This document shows, piece after piece, positions 56,499 to 64,000 of a stretch of DNA of 64,000 bases. Within the stretch, counting starts at the first letter, position 1. Each line of letters begins with the position of its first letter. A program made the translations under genes and the position numbers. The stretch is taken from the NCBI GenBank assembly GCA_963817395.1, contig CAWFOC010000004.1:310001-374000 (forward strand), given 5' to 3'. The notes under the pieces were generated by a model. The model saw only the letters and a program-made list of their open reading frames with translations. It did no database searches and was not told where the DNA came from. The stretch comes from CAWGYQ01 sp963817395. GTDB lineage: Bacteria > Acidobacteriota > Vicinamibacteria > Vicinamibacterales > CAVPJW01.

Positions 56499-56876
56499 AT
56501 GGCTCGTATTGCAGGCGTGGATCTGCCGCGCACCAAGCGCATCGAGATCGGTCTCACCTACATCTTCGGGATCGGCCGGACACGGTCGAATCGCATCCTG
56601 AAGGATGCGGACGTCAGTCCGGACATCCGCGTGAAGGATCTGTCGGAAGACGACGTCCGGAAGCTGAGCCGGGTGATCGAGGAGCAGGGCGGCGTGGAAG
56701 GCGATCTCCGAAAGGAGATCTCGATGAACATCAAGCGTTTGATGGACATCGGGTGCTATCGCGGCCTTCGGCATCGGCGCGGATTGCCGGTGCGTGGCCA
56801 GCGCACGCGGACGAACTCGCGGACGCGCAAGGGCCCGCGGCGCGGCGTGATTGCGAAGAAGAAGCCGGTGGTCTAG
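56499..56876 (+). CDS. rpsM: 30S ribosomal protein S13
   Basis: 125 residues. MARIAGVDLPRTKRIEIGLT, YIFGIGRTRSN and GLRHRRGLPVRGQRTRTNSR are conserved, with the basic tail RKGPRRGVIAKKKPVV. ATG 56499. S13 binds 16S rRNA at the subunit-tRNA interface. Confidence 0.97.
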   Translation: MARIAGVDLPRTKRIEIGLTYIFGIGRTRSNRILKDADVSPDIRVKDLSEDDVRKLSRVIEEQGGVEGDLRKEISMNIKRLMDIGCYRGLRHRRGLPVRGQRTRTNSRTRKGPRRGVIAKKKPVV

Positions 56877-56918
56877 GGGTCTGGGCGTCGCTGAACGGAT
56901 TGACGAATCGAGGAGTGG

Positions 56919-57359
56919 ATGGCGAAGACCGAGCCGAGCGCTGATGCGGCGGTTCCGAAGAAGGAAACCGGCAAGCGCAAGAAGACGTTCAAGAAGCGGA
57001 CGGAGAAGCGGATCGTGCATCACGGCCTGGTGCACATCCAAGCGTCGTTCAACAACACGCTGATCACGATCACCGATCCCGAGGGCAACGTCGTGGCCTG
57101 GTCGAGCGCCGGGGGCATCGGCTTCAAGGGGTCGCGCAAGGGCACGCCGTTCGCCGCGACTCAGGCCGCAATCAATGCCGGGAACGCCGCGAAGGCGGTG
57201 GGCATGCGATCGGTCGACGTGCGCGTGAAAGGTCCGGGGTCTGGCCGTGAATCGGCCATTCGTGCGCTGCAGACCATCGGCTTGACCGTGAATTCGATTC
57301 GCGACGTGACGCCGATTCCGCACAACGGCTGCCGGCCGCCGAAGCGTCGGCGCGTGTGA
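56919..57359 (+). CDS. rpsK: 30S ribosomal protein S11
   Basis: 146 residues, about 17 more than usual because of a Lys-rich N-terminal extension (KKETGKRKKTFKKRTEKRIV). The core has HHGLVHIQASFNNTLITITD, AWSSAGGIGFKGSRKGTPFA and the C-terminal DVTPIPHNGCRPPKRRRV. ATG 56919. Confidence 0.96.
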   Translation: MAKTEPSADAAVPKKETGKRKKTFKKRTEKRIVHHGLVHIQASFNNTLITITDPEGNVVAWSSAGGIGFKGSRKGTPFAATQAAINAGNAAKAVGMRSVDVRVKGPGSGRESAIRALQTIGLTVNSIRDVTPIPHNGCRPPKRRRV

Positions 57360-57384
57360 GTGGCTCAGACAGGCGAGGAGATCG

Positions 57385-58014
57385 ATGGCTAGGTATGTAG
57401 GACCCGTCTGCCGGCTGTGCCGGCGCGAAGGCATGAAGCTGTTTCTGAAGGGCGAGCGGTGCTACACGGAGAAGTGCGCCATCGAGAAACGGAACTTTCC
57501 GCCGGGGCAGCACGGCAAGTCGCGGCGGGCGAAGCTGGCCGGCTATGGCGTGCAGCTGCGCGAGAAGCAGAAGGTCAAGCGCATCTACGGCGTCCTCGAG
57601 GACCAGTTCCGCCGGTACTTCGAGTCGGCGGAGCGTCAGCGGGGTATCACCGGTGAGACCCTGCTGCAGCTGCTCGAGCGGCGACTCGACAACGTCGTGT
57701 ACCGCCTGGGGCTGGCGACGTCCAGATCTCAGGCCCGGCAGCTCGTGCGCCATGGGCACTTCACGGTGAATCAGCGCAAGGTGGACGTGCCCTCCTATTC
57801 GCTGCGCGCTGGCGATGTGCTCGGCGTCCGGACGAGCAGCCAGAAGGCTGCCGTTCTGGCGCATGCGATGGAAGAAGTGAAGGGGCGGGGGATTCCCGAG
57901 TGGCTCCAGTTCGATGGCGACCAGATGACCGGCCGCGTCGTGTCGTTGCCCACCCGAGAACAGATCAATCTGCCGGTTCAGGAGCAGCTGATTGTCGAGC
58001 TGTATTCGAAGTAG
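57385..58014 (+). CDS. rpsD: 30S ribosomal protein S4, zinc-binding
   Basis: 209 residues. The N-terminal zinc cluster is CRLCRREGMKLFLKGERC with TEKC just after; the S4 RNA-binding domain is RLDNVVYRLGLATSRSQARQ and LVRHGHFTVNQRKVDVPSY. S4 starts 30S assembly and represses the alpha operon in E. coli. Its last codons TCG AAG TAG form the left arm of the hairpin before rpoA. Confidence 0.97.
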   Translation: MARYVGPVCRLCRREGMKLFLKGERCYTEKCAIEKRNFPPGQHGKSRRAKLAGYGVQLREKQKVKRIYGVLEDQFRRYFESAERQRGITGETLLQLLERRLDNVVYRLGLATSRSQARQLVRHGHFTVNQRKVDVPSYSLRAGDVLGVRTSSQKAAVLAHAMEEVKGRGIPEWLQFDGDQMTGRVVSLPTREQINLPVQEQLIVELYSK

Positions 58015-58046
58015 TTCCCGGGAGACCGTTGACCGGCTAGCTTCGA
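58006..58046 (+). other. Inverted repeat spanning the rpsD stop and rpoA leader
   Basis: TCGAAGTAG (58006-58014, includes the rpsD stop) pairs with CTAGCTTCGA (58037-58046) with one bulged G; CCGG on both inner sides (58018-58021 and 58033-58036) can extend the stem. The stem ends just before the rpoA ribosome-binding site AAAGG. The arms are almost the same as those of hairpin 1 in the rpsL leader (TCGAAGTTAG / CTAGCTTCGA). Confidence 0.5.
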
Positions 58047-58062
58047 GCGAAAGGTGACACCG

Positions 58063-59049
58063 ATGCTGTGGAAAGGTTTCCAGCGCCCCAAGCGGCTGGA
58101 GTTCGAGCGCGAGACGTTGACCGAGCGGTTCGGCCGCTTCCATGCCCAGCCCTTCGAGCGCGGGTTCGGTACGACGATCGGAAATGCGCTCAGACGTGTG
58201 CTGCTGTCGTCAATCGAAGGCGCGGCCTTCACGGCGGTCAAGATTGACGGCGTGCTGCACGAGTTCTCGCCGATTCCCGGCGTGGTCGAGGATGCGACCG
58301 ACATCATCCTGAATCTCAAGCAGGTGCCGCTCAAGATGCACGGCGACTCGAGCAAGACGCTGTACCTGCGCGTCGACAAGCCGGGCATCGTCAAGGCCCG
58401 CGACATCGAGACCGATGCTGACGTGGAGATTCTCGAGCCGGACGCGCAGATTGCGACCGTGGCGGAGGGCGGCAAGCTGCACATGGAGATGCGCGTCAAG
58501 CGCGGCCGTGGGTATGTCGCCGCCGACAAGAATTTCGACGAGGATCTCGGCATCGGCTGGATCCCCATCGACTCGGTCCATGCGCCGGTGAAGAAGGTGA
58601 ACTATCTGGTCGAGGCCGCGCGCCTGGGCCAGACGACGGACTACGACAAGCTGACGGTGGATGTCTGGACCAACGGCTCCATCTCGGCGCGCGACGCCAT
58701 GTCACTGGCCGCGAAGCTCATCCGCGACCACCTGAACATCTTCATCAATCTCGAGGATTCGATCGAGCTCCCGCAGGAGTCGCTGCCCGAGCTGCCGCGC
58801 GTCGGCGTGCTCAACGAGAACCTCGACAAGAGCGTCGAGGAGCTGGAGCTGTCGGTTCGGTCGTACAACTGTCTGAAGAACGCCAACATCAGGACCATCC
58901 GCGAGCTCGTGCTGAAGACCGAACCCGAGATGCTCAAGACCAAGAACTTCGGGCGCAAGTCACTGAACGAGATCAAGGAGATCCTGCATACGATGGGGCT
59001 CAGCCTCGGCATGAAGCTCGACCAGCCGGCTCCACAGGCCTCCGAATAG
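58063..59049 (+). CDS. rpoA: DNA-directed RNA polymerase subunit alpha
   Basis: 328 residues. The N-terminal dimerisation domain has FHAQPFERGFGTTIGNALRR and SSIEGAAFTAVKIDGVLHEF; the C-terminal domain has SVRSYNCLKNANIRTIRELV and FGRKSLNEIKEILHTMGLSL. ATG 58063 has AAAGG upstream; a GTG at 58054 is nearer and less likely. It is the usual partner of rpsD and rplQ. Confidence 0.97.
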   Translation: MLWKGFQRPKRLEFERETLTERFGRFHAQPFERGFGTTIGNALRRVLLSSIEGAAFTAVKIDGVLHEFSPIPGVVEDATDIILNLKQVPLKMHGDSSKTLYLRVDKPGIVKARDIETDADVEILEPDAQIATVAEGGKLHMEMRVKRGRGYVAADKNFDEDLGIGWIPIDSVHAPVKKVNYLVEAARLGQTTDYDKLTVDVWTNGSISARDAMSLAAKLIRDHLNIFINLEDSIELPQESLPELPRVGVLNENLDKSVEELELSVRSYNCLKNANIRTIRELVLKTEPEMLKTKNFGRKSLNEIKEILHTMGLSLGMKLDQPAPQASE

Positions 59050-59062
59050 GACGTCGATTCCC

Positions 59063-59653
59063 ATGCGTCATCGAGTCGGCCAACGCAAGCTCGGACGGGT
59101 GACGGAGCATCGTATCGCGATGCTCCGCAATCAGGCGGTCGCCCTGCTCCGTTACGAGCATATCGAAACCACGGTGCCGCGCGCGAAAGAGCTCAGGCCC
59201 TTCGTCGAGCGCCTCATCACGATCGCCAAACGCGGGCTCGATGCCGGCGACGGCAATCCCGGCGGGCGGGTGCTGCACGCGCGTCGTCTCGTCCTGCGCG
59301 ATATTCACGATCCGATCGTCGTCGGCAAGCTGTTCGATACGCTGGCGCCGCGGTTCGCGACCCGTCCGGGAGGCTACACCCGGCTGCTGCGTGTCGGATT
59401 CCGGCGCGGCGACAGCGCCGCGGTGGCCCAGGTGGAGCTGGTCGGCAGCGAGTACAACCCGAAAGCGAAAGAGCAGGACAAGGTCGCGAAGGCCGAGCCC
59501 AAGCCGAAGGCAGGCGTTGGGGGACGGCTGCGTGCGGCGGCCCAGCGGCTTCGCGGCAAGAAGGACGAGAGCGGCGTCAGCGAGCCGAAGCCACAGACCC
59601 AGGCGGCGGCCCGCCCGCGGGCCAAGGGCGGCAAGAAGCCGTCGAGCGGCTAA
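59063..59653 (+). CDS. rplQ: 50S ribosomal protein L17, extended
   Basis: 196 residues; the core of about 130 is followed by a tail rich in Lys, Ala and Pro (AKAEPKPKAGVGGR, ARPRAKGGKKPSSG). The core starts MRHRVGQRKLGRVTEHRIAM and has ETTVPRAKELRPFVERLIT and GGYTRLLRVGFRRGDSA. Last gene of the superoperon. Its TAA overlaps the convergent EF-G2 stop (CTAA, 59650-59653), so no terminator space is left. Confidence 0.95.
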   Translation: MRHRVGQRKLGRVTEHRIAMLRNQAVALLRYEHIETTVPRAKELRPFVERLITIAKRGLDAGDGNPGGRVLHARRLVLRDIHDPIVVGKLFDTLAPRFATRPGGYTRLLRVGFRRGDSAAVAQVELVGSEYNPKAKEQDKVAKAEPKPKAGVGGRLRAAAQRLRGKKDESGVSEPKPQTQAAARPRAKGGKKPSSG

Positions 59654-61748
59654 GGTTCCTCGACCTCCACACCCTCGCGAGCGGCTTTGGCGGCCGCGAT
59701 GATCTTCGCCTGCAAGTGCGAGGGAACCTCCTCGTAGTGCGAATACTCCATGTGGTAGGTCCCGCGCCCGCCGGTGGCCGATGTCAAATGCTGCTCGTAG
59801 GTCAGCATCTCCGACATCGGCACCTGCGCCTTGATCACGGTCATCGTGCCGCGCGTATCCATGCCGGCAATCCGACCGCGCCGGCCGTTCAGATCCCCCA
59901 TGAGGTCGCCGGCATAGTCGCTCGGCGCGTACACTTCCACCATCATGATCGGCTCGAGCAGCGTCGGACGCGCGCGCGTCATCGCGTCCTTGAAGGCGAG
60001 CGAGCCGGCGAGCTTGAATGACAGCTCGTTCGAGTCGACGGCGTGAAACGAGCCGTCGAACAGCGTGACGCGGAAGTCGACCATCGGGTACCCCGCCAGA
60101 TAGCCTCGCGTCCGCGCGTCCTGGATCCCTTTCTCGACGGCGGGAATGAACTGCCGGGGGATGGAACCCCCGAAGATGTCGTCGACGAACTCGAAGTCGG
60201 CCCCGCGCGACAGCGGTTCCACCTTGATCTTGCAATCGCCGAACTGCCCGTGGCCGCCGGTCTGCTTCTTGTGGCGCCCGTGCGCTTCGGTCGCTGCCGC
60301 GATTGTCTCGCGGTACGGGATGCGCGGCGGCTTGAGGTTCACCTCGACGCCGAATCGCCGCTTCAGCTTCGCCACCGTGACCTCGATGTGCAGCTGGCCT
60401 TGGCCGGAGAGGAGCAGCTCTTTGGTCTGCGGATCGCGGCTGTAGCGAATGCTCGGATCTTCTTCGATCAGACGGTGCATGGCGGTGCTGATCTTGTCTT
60501 CGTCGCCGCGCGTCTTCGGCTCGATGGCGTAGGCCAGAACCGGTTCGGGAAACGTCGTCGGCGGAAAGCGCAGCGCCGTTCCCTTGTCCGCCAGCGTGTC
60601 GTTCGTCCCGGTGTCCTTGAGCTTCGCGACGGCGCCCAGGTCACCGGCCTTCAGCTCGGGAGTGGCGGTCTGCGTCTTGCCTTGAAGCACCAGCAGATGG
60701 CCGAGCCGTTCGGGGGCATCCTTCGTGACGTTGTAGACCGTGGCGTCCGGCTTGATGGTGCCGCGCATCACGCGAAACAGGTTGATGCGGCCCGCAAACG
60801 GGTCCGCAATCGTCTTCCACACGAACAACGCGTAGGGACCGGTGTCCGACGCGTCAAAGCTCACCTCGGCTCCCTGATTGTCGAGGGCTTTCATCTTCAC
60901 CTCGGAAGCCGGGGGCACGCAGGTCACGATGGCATCGAGCAGCGGTTGAACGCCCACGTTCACGACGGCCGACGTCAGGAGCAGCGGAAAGACCCGCCCG
61001 GCGCTCACGGCACCGCGCAGCCCCGATTCGAGCTCGTCCTGTGTGAGCGTGCCGGCTTCGAAGAACTTCTCCATCAGCGAATCGTCGGCTTCGGCGACCA
61101 TCTCGATGAGCGCGTCGCGAGCGGCCTGAGCCTCATCTGACAATTCGGCGGGCACGGCGCCTTCGGTGAACTTTCCACTCCCGTCCGGCTGAAACCTGTA
61201 CGCCTTCATGGCGATCAGATCGACGACGCCGGTGAACGCCTTCTCCTGGCCAATCGGAATCTGGATGGGCACGATGGCGCGGTTGAGCGACGTCGCGCAG
61301 CGACTGCAGGGCACGCTCGAGATTCGCCCGTTCGCGGTCGAATCGGTTCAGCACGACCAACCGCGGCAAGCCGAGCTCGGCAGCCGTCTTCCCAGGCCTT
61401 CTCGGTCTGCACTTCGACGCCGGCCACGCCGTCCACGACGACGAGCGCGGCATCGGCCACCCTGAGCGCCGCGCGCGCATCGCTGAAGAAATTGGCGAAG
61501 CCGGGCGTGTCAATCAGATTGATCTTGGTCTTGTTCCATTCGACGAAGGCGACGCTGGCCGCCAGCGTGTGCTTGCGCGCGATGGCTTCCTCATCGAAGT
61601 CGGTGACCGTCGTGCCTTCATCGACTTTCCCGAGCCTGTTGATCATGCCAGCATCGAACAGCAACGCCGCCGTCAGCTGGGTCTTGCCCGCTCCCCCATG
61701 TCCGACGATGGCGATGTTGCGGATGTTGGAAGCGTCGTAGACCTTCAT
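59650..61748 (-). CDS. fusA2: Elongation factor G-like protein (EF-G paralogue, two frameshifts)
   Basis: Repaired length is 698 residues. The GTPase domain begins IRNIAIVGHGGAGKTQLTAA, has DTPGFANFFSDA and VVDGVAGVEVQTEK, and lacks the canonical ERGITI effector (EEAIARKHTLAAS instead). Later segments match EF-G domains III-V (VAKLKRRFGVEVNLKPPRIP, GGHGQFGDCKIKVEPLSRG). Breaks near 61385 and 61293 are each a one-base insertion that, when removed, restores LGLPRLVVLNRFDRERANLE and SLNRAIVPIQ. GGAGG precedes ATG 61748. EF-G2-like proteins often lack translocation activity; the role here is unknown. Confidence 0.85.
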
Positions 61749-61872
61749 CAGGAGTACCTCCGAGCGGAGCAGCGCGCGCCGTGAGGCCTGCGGCGGCGCC
61801 CGTTGGCATCAGGATTTCGGGGCGCAAAAAGGTGATGATACTCGACTCCGAGGCTCAACCGTGAGGCGCCGC

Positions 61873-63162
61873 TCACTCGTGGCGCAGCGCCTCGATCGGA
61901 TCGAGTCGAGCCGCCCTGAACGCCGGCACCACCCCGAAGACGATGCCCACGGCGGCGGAGAAACCGATGCCGATGGCGAAAGACCACCAGGGCAGCGACA
62001 CTGGGAATGCCGTCAGATAGTGCGCGACGAAGCCGGTGGCGGCCCCGAGCCCGATGCCGATGACGCCGCCCAGGAGCGTGAGAAACACCGCCTCCGCCAG
62101 GAACTGGACGAGGATTTCCGAGCGGCGCGCGCCCATCGCCTTTCGTACGCCAATCTCGCGAGTCCGTTCGGTGACGGAAATCATCATGATCGCCATCACG
62201 CCGATGCCGCCGACCATCAGGGCGATGGACGAGATCACGACGAGTGCCAGGAACGTGGCCCGGCTGATCTGATCCCACACGCGCAACGCGGCATCCTGGG
62301 TGACCAGATCGAAGTTGTTGGGCTCGTCGAGCCGCAGCCCGCGGCGGATTCGCATGACCCGCTCGATGTCGGCGAGGGCGGCGTCGCGGGGCACGTGTTC
62401 GCGCGGGACGGCGACGATCATCACGGTTCCGAAGTCCCCGCGCCGGGGCTGGCTCGCCTGCAGGCCGAACTGTCTCTGGTAGGAGGTATAGGGGATCACG
62501 ACGAGATCGTCCTGCCCCAGGTTGAGCCCGCCGATGCTCGCCCGCTTGGCGAGCACGCCCACCACCGTATACGGCTCCGCCCCGATTCGCACGACTTTTC
62601 CCAGCGGGTCGACGTGCTCGAACAGCGACTGGTACGGCGTCTGCCCAAGGACGACGACATTTCGCCGATGCTGGACTTCGGTGCGCGAGAAGAAGCGTCC
62701 GGCAACGAGGGGAATGTAGCTGATGTCGGCGAAGCGTTCGCTCGTCCCGAGGACGGCCAGCAGCTTGCTGCGCTGACCTCCAAAAAAGACGCGCTCCATG
62801 GTGGTCTGCGGCCCGGCGGCGCCGAGCCAGACGTCCACCATCTCGAGGGTCGTCGTCTGTCGATCGATGGCGCGCGCATCGTCGAGGGTGAGATTGGGCC
62901 GCCGGAACAGCTCGGTCATCTCTTTGCCAGCCGTCATGCTGACGCCACTGAACTTGGCGATGAAGATCGTGTTGGGCCCCATCGAGCGGATGCTGTCGCG
63001 CAGCGACTGGTCGAAGCCCCGGATGAGCGACGTCATGCCGACAATCGACGTCACCCCGATCACCACGCCCAGGATGGTGAGTCCCGAGCGCAGCTTGTTG
63101 GCGAGGAGCGTCTCCCACGCCATCGTCACGACTTCGTCGATGAGCTCGTAACGGAGCTTCAT
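61873..63162 (-). CDS. MacB/FtsX-type ABC permease
   Basis: 429 residues. The first membrane helix is within TLLANKLRSGLTILGVVIGV; a large periplasmic MacB-like core follows. Three helices at the C-terminus include VVISSIALMVGGIGVMAIMM and the cytoplasmic VTERTREIGVRKAMGARRSE, characteristic of FtsX-domain permeases. The partner ATPase is not in the window. Such permeases act in tripartite efflux or lipoprotein release. Confidence 0.9.
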   Translation of the reverse strand: MKLRYELIDEVVTMAWETLLANKLRSGLTILGVVIGVTSIVGMTSLIRGFDQSLRDSIRSMGPNTIFIAKFSGVSMTAGKEMTELFRRPNLTLDDARAIDRQTTTLEMVDVWLGAAGPQTTMERVFFGGQRSKLLAVLGTSERFADISYIPLVAGRFFSRTEVQHRRNVVVLGQTPYQSLFEHVDPLGKVVRIGAEPYTVVGVLAKRASIGGLNLGQDDLVVIPYTSYQRQFGLQASQPRRGDFGTVMIVAVPREHVPRDAALADIERVMRIRRGLRLDEPNNFDLVTQDAALRVWDQISRATFLALVVISSIALMVGGIGVMAIMMISVTERTREIGVRKAMGARRSEILVQFLAEAVFLTLLGGVIGIGLGAATGFVAHYLTAFPVSLPWWSFAIGIGFSAAVGIVFGVVPAFRAARLDPIEALRHE

Positions 63163-63169
63163 GCCTGGA

Positions 63170-64000
63170 TCACTCGCGCCTGAGCGCCTCGATGGGATCG
63201 AGCCTGGCCGCGCGAATCGCCGGATAGAGCCCGAAGAACAAACCGACGAGCGCCGTGATGGACACTCCGAGCACGACCGACCAGGCCTCGACCGCCGCGG
63301 GCACCGGCGTGGCGCGCGAGATGACCAGCGCGGTCAAGGCCCCCAGGATGGTGCCGACCAGCCCGCCGAACGTCGAGAGCGTGGTCGACTCGGTCAGCAC
63401 CTGATAGACGATGTCGCGCCGCGTGGCGCCGACGGCCTTTCTCAGCCCGATCTCGCGCGTGCGCTCGGTCACGACCATCAGCATGATGTTCATGATGACC
63501 ACACCGCCCACGACGAGCGACAACGCGACGACGCCGATGAGCACGGAGAAGATGCCCGTCGTGGCCTGCCGGTACAAATCGAGCATGGTGCCGGCGGTGA
63601 AAATGCCGAAGTTGTTCTCCTGCCTGGGTGGGAGCCGCCGATGGATCCTGAGCGCCACGACGGCCTCGTCCATGGCCTCTTCGAGCACCGAGGGATCGCG
63701 CGGCCGCACCACCAGTGACAGAGACCGTCGGCTGCCGAACAGCCGCTCGAAGGCGACGAGCGGCACGATTGCGAATTCATCCTGCGGCTGGCCGAAGATC
63801 GCGCCTTTCCTCCGGTGGACGCCAACCACCCGGAAATGGATACCCTCGATCTTGATGATCTTGTCCAGCGGATCCCCTCCGTTGAAGAGCCGCTCGGCGA
63901 TGTCCGACCCGAGCACCGTGACCGGCTGAGCCCGGTTCACCTCGATGGGGCTGACCAGGCGGCCACGATCCACCGTGTAGCCGCCGAAGTTCACGTACGA
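63170..64000 (-). CDS. MacB/FtsX-type ABC permease, partial
   Basis: Truncated at its N-terminal end by the window edge; about 275 residues of the C-terminal part are visible. VTERTREIGLRKAVGATRRD, GVVALSLVVGGVVIMNIML and AIRAARLDPIEALRRE match the preceding permease, so the two are paralogues in tandem, eight bases apart. A full-length protein would be about 400 residues. Reads toward 63170; stop TGA. Confidence 0.88.
   Translation of the reverse strand, partial: SYVNFGGYTVDRGRLVSPIEVNRAQPVTVLGSDIAERLFNGGDPLDKIIKIEGIHFRVVGVHRRKGAIFGQPQDEFAIVPLVAFERLFGSRRSLSLVVRPRDPSVLEEAMDEAVVALRIHRRLPPRQENNFGIFTAGTMLDLYRQATTGIFSVLIGVVALSLVVGGVVIMNIMLMVVTERTREIGLRKAVGATRRDIVYQVLTESTTLSTFGGLVGTILGALTALVISRATPVPAAVEAWSVVLGVSITALVGLFFGLYPAIRAARLDPIEALRRE

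Noticed and set aside
1..64000. CRISPR arrays, tRNA, rRNA, insertion sequences or att sites
   Set aside because: No regularly spaced repeats, cloverleaf-like genes, rRNA signatures, transposase motifs or flanking inverted repeats were seen by eye.

Overview
This 64 kb window is GC-rich chromosomal DNA from a bacterium. The gene content (a complete str-S10-spc-alpha ribosomal superoperon, a second EF-G-like factor abutting rplQ, heptose kinase and LpxH-type lipid A genes, MacB-like permeases, PQQ/NHL propeller proteins, a giant TPR/sigma-54 regulator) fits a Gram-negative such as an Acidobacteriota of the Vicinamibacteria type. That placement is inference from gene style, not from a marker comparison.

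Layout. 1-5379: a GlcG/HbpS-like secreted protein, then a five-gene HAAT (Liv-type) ABC importer livH-livM-livK-livG-livF. 5380-11236: secreted or membrane accessory proteins (NHL propeller, two paralogous small membrane proteins, PQQ-type propeller, a Tat lipoprotein coupled to a GMC oxidoreductase). 11309-23802: a surface-polysaccharide / lipid A region with a nucleotidyltransferase-like protein, a kinase-LpxH fusion, two GT4 glycosyltransferases, an ABC exporter, an initiating sugar transferase, a heptose-phosphate kinase, an asparagine-synthase-type amidotransferase and a multi-pass glycosyltransferase. 23916-27970: a small conserved hypothetical, then trehalose synthase, a GT-A glycosyltransferase and a CmpX/MscS-like membrane protein, which together look like an osmoadaptation module. 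27974-40897: a large TPR/sigma-54 activator and mostly single genes (NTF2-like, small membrane protein, YcaQ-like glycosylase, DinB, serine beta-lactamase-like hydrolase, isoprenylcysteine methyltransferase-like, DMT exporter, PafA-like phosphatase, an OmpR-type two-component pair). 40898-59653: a promoter, a structured leader, and the ribosomal superoperon from rpsL to rplQ, including fusA, secY, map, infA and rpoA but without tuf or adk. 59650-64000: EF-G paralogue and two FtsX/MacB-type permeases on the minus strand, the second cut by the window edge.

A dominant technical feature is frameshifts. About 32 reading-frame breaks interrupt about 18 genes. About 27 of them are repaired by deleting exactly one base, often in a G4/C4 or other short run. 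Two lie in rplC and rplD, which are essential, so most breaks are best read as single-base insertion errors of the assembly, not pseudogenes. Coordinates below give the repaired gene extents.

The most interesting biology is (i) the kinase-LpxH fusion with no stop codon in any forward frame across the linker, (ii) two strong hairpins in the str-operon leader, (iii) an inverted repeat TCGAAGT(T)AG...CTAGCTTCGA shared by the str leader and the rpsD-rpoA junction, and (iv) a long composite hairpin between rplB and rpsS.
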